Shown: positions 7,105 through 7,887 of the stretch, one piece after another
Position numbering within the stretch: position 1 is the stretch's first letter
Layout: each line of letters starts with the position of its first letter
Program-made: the position numbers and the translations under genes
Notes under the pieces: model-generated
Database searches by the model: none
The model's input: the letters and a program-made list of their open reading frames with translations, nothing else
Told to the model about the DNA's origin: nothing
Assembly: GCA_023145575.1 (NCBI GenBank)
Contig: JAGLDN010000159.1
Location: forward strand, 1-7,887
DNA from: Psychromonas sp.
GTDB lineage: Bacteria; Pseudomonadota; Gammaproteobacteria; Enterobacterales; Psychromonadaceae
Direction: 5' to 3'
Length of the DNA stretch: 7,887 nt

Positions 7105-7141
7105 CTAGTGCCTAAATAAAGCATTTTTTCGTCACATGGGT
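6922..7141. mobile_element. 220-bp element with 11-bp perfect terminal inverted repeats (MITE-like)
   Basis: ACCCATGTGAC (6922-6932) and GTCACATGGGT (7131-7141) are exact reverse complements. They enclose 198 bp containing the transposase-like remnant on the minus strand. This is the architecture of an internally deleted, non-autonomous insertion sequence. The right end lies only 4 bp from the stop codon of the next minus-strand fragment, and the left end lies 21 bp after the C39-like stop. No clear target-site duplication flanks it, so the element is old, recombined, or the repeat is fortuitous. Confidence 0.45.
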
Positions 7142-7145
7142 GTCA

Positions 7146-7391
7146 TCATATATATGCTTCTCTTTTTAGCCAAATAACTGCAGTGTCTCTCATTTCGGGC
7201 GCTGTTACCTTCCCTGTTTTTTTGTCTATGATCCTTCCTGAGTAACGAACAATCTGTCGTATCTTCCTCATCCAGTCGACATCACTAAGAAACCATTCGT
7301 AATACCAAGGGTCACAAACAACAGTGTTTCCCCCCATTCTATGGGCGGACCTTGCCACATAACACCATACGAAGTTTCGGAAGGCATGGCC
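7146..7391 (-). pseudogene. C-terminal fragment of a probable Cys-His-Asp (papain/transglutaminase-fold) hydrolase
   Basis: The minus-strand frame is open for 81 codons between TAA at 7392-7394 and TGA at 7146-7148. It begins GHAFRNFVW and continues GGNTVVCDPWYYEWF. His followed about 25 residues later by Asp-Pro-Trp after a short hydrophobic strand is how the His and Asp of the catalytic triad appear in many transglutaminase-like and papain-like effector domains. The catalytic Cys half, expected upstream, is absent: no frame continues past 7392. A GTG at 7356-7358 could start a 70-residue product but has no ribosome binding site and would remove the His. The charged tail (DWMRKIRQIVRYSGRIIDKK) looks like real protein. 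It is probably a broken gene, possibly related in fold but not in sequence to the C39-like gene at 6370. The family is unconfirmed. Confidence 0.45.
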
Positions 7392-7554
7392 TTAACCTAA
7401 TTAATATAGCTTTAAGAAAATCGCTTTAAAGTGCGGGTAACTCCCCCCTTGTTTAGTTAGCCGACTCATGTTTAACATTATGATACGAACTGTCATTGCC
7501 AGCATATATTGCCTAACGATCAGACGTTGCTTATATATTTTCGAGCAAATTAAT

Positions 7555-7586
7555 AGGTGAAAATAAATCAGAGTAGTGCTATTTTT
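7555..7586 (+). repeat. Leader repeat, copy 2 (partner 6100-6131)
   Basis: This matches 6100-6131 at 26 of 32 positions. From here to the shared ACAGGTTAAAATCTA block (7613-7627) only 26 bp intervene, against 178 bp in copy 1. One copy has therefore gained or lost about 152 bp, a stretch that in copy 1 includes most of the tandem 26-bp repeats. Confidence 0.55.
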
Positions 7587-7612
7587 CTACATAATCTGTT
7601 CGTTATTAAATC

Positions 7613-7791
7613 ACAGGTTAAAATCTAGCTTGATGTTCAATATCAAATAAACTATAACTGGAAATAATCAATATGAATTTGGCTTTTCAGAAAATTATAG
7701 CCAAAATGCATGTGGTGCTGCCTGTATCTATAGTGTAATACACTCGCTTATGCTTGTATCACCTAGTCCTACGGACATATATGATAACTGA
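7613..7791 (+). pseudogene. Truncated second copy of the C39-like gene with its leader
   Basis: The leader block at 7613-7627 is identical to 6310-6324. The coding part (from 7666) equals the C39-like gene from codon 7 onward. The first 62 bp (7666-7727 against 6388-6449) are identical, including the codons for the nucleophile region NYSQNACGAAC. After that about a fifth of positions differ, giving Cys27 to Tyr, Phe45 to Tyr and others, and homology ends at residue 46 with TGA (7789-7791). The start codon and codons 2-6 are missing because of a 24-bp deletion bounded by AATCAA repeats, and no replacement start is in frame. It is a pseudogene left by duplication or exchange, not an active gene. 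Confidence 0.85.
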
Positions 7792-7793
7792 TG

Positions 7794-7887
7794 TTACGCA
7801 GTTGAGAGCTGCACAAGGCGTAAGGCTTCAATTGTTGTTTTTTGCGCTTTGATGTAAAGCCTCGTTTTTAAACCGAACGTCGTCAGT
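7794..7887 (-). CDS. Partial minus-strand reading frame at window edge, unrecognised
   Basis: The minus-strand frame enters from beyond 7887 and ends at TAA (7794-7796). Its visible last 30 residues include FGLKTRLYIKAQKTTIEALR, a mix of Lys, Arg, Thr and an amphipathic helix consistent with real coding sequence. A second minus frame (TDDVRFKNEALHQ...) is also open to 7828, so the choice is uncertain. The stop lies 3 bp after the end of the C39-like pseudogene, which suggests that whatever this belongs to truncated that gene by insertion or rearrangement. Confidence 0.25.
   Translation of the reverse strand, partial: LTTFGLKTRLYIKAQKTTIEALRLVQLSTA

Noticed and set aside
7511..7530. GCCTAAC...CGTTGC dyad resembling half of an integron attC site
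   Set aside because: The left core fits RYYYAAC, but no matching GTTRRRY partner closes the fold at a sensible distance and the stem is only AACG/CGTT with an AT-rich extension.
6100..7627. Direct repeats considered as a CRISPR array
   Set aside because: Only two copies of each block exist, spacing is irregular, the unit is not a typical CRISPR repeat, and no cas gene is present.
7789..7801. 12-base match GATGTTACGCAG to the class 1 integron attI1 region
   Set aside because: The match is short, the following attI1 bases do not continue, and there is no integrase gene or GTTRRRY recombination site beside it. Treated as chance.
7794..7823. TTACGC/GCGTAA inverted repeat as terminator or element end
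   Set aside because: It has a six-base stem with an 18-base loop and no U-run, and no partner copy elsewhere in the window.

Overview
The window suggests an AT-rich marine gammaproteobacterium. Vibrionaceae, Shewanella, Psychromonas or Moritella relatives would all fit, judging by protein style and gene order; the genus cannot be fixed from this sequence. It divides into a chromosomal housekeeping half (1-5890) and a scrambled accessory half (5890-7887).

Housekeeping half. A 654-residue, five-helix alkaline-phosphatase-superfamily enzyme of the LTA-synthase/phosphoglycerol-transferase type lies on the minus strand (476-2440). Facing it across a 367-bp divergent gap is a compact plus-strand operon. 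Its members are a small lipoprotein with a retropepsin-like DTGA motif (Zn_protease/RimB-like family), a membrane protein carrying a cysteine-free transglutaminase-like periplasmic domain plus a 7-helix tail, and a RimK-related ATP-grasp 'alpha-L-glutamate ligase-like' enzyme. These three families are known to travel together. The expected logic is a cytosolic ligase that makes an amide or peptide bond, a membrane/periplasmic partner and an envelope-side protease-like partner, but the substrate is not known from sequence. The main surprise is an in-frame TGA (3423-3425) in the first transmembrane helix of the middle gene. It follows a well-formed start at 3387, so the gene is either broken, restarted at 3441, read through, or mis-sequenced.

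Accessory half. After the operon come debris of possible IS origin (5901-6112), a perfect-length 26-bp tandem repeat, and an intact 176-residue C39/papain-like cysteine hydrolase (6370-6900) of unknown role. Next is a 220-bp element bounded by an 11-bp perfect inverted repeat and carrying a transposase-like remnant (6922-7141). Beyond it is a minus-strand fragment with a GHAF...DPWY motif, resembling the C-terminal half of another Cys-His-Asp hydrolase (7146-7391), then a second, start-less, truncated copy of the C39-like gene with its leader (7555-7791). A minus-strand reading frame runs off the right edge.

The right half therefore looks like a recombination-prone island edge that collects small papain-fold genes and their wreckage, a pattern also seen in toxin/effector arrays. 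No immunity gene, secretion signal or convincing integron attC site could be identified, so that role remains inference.
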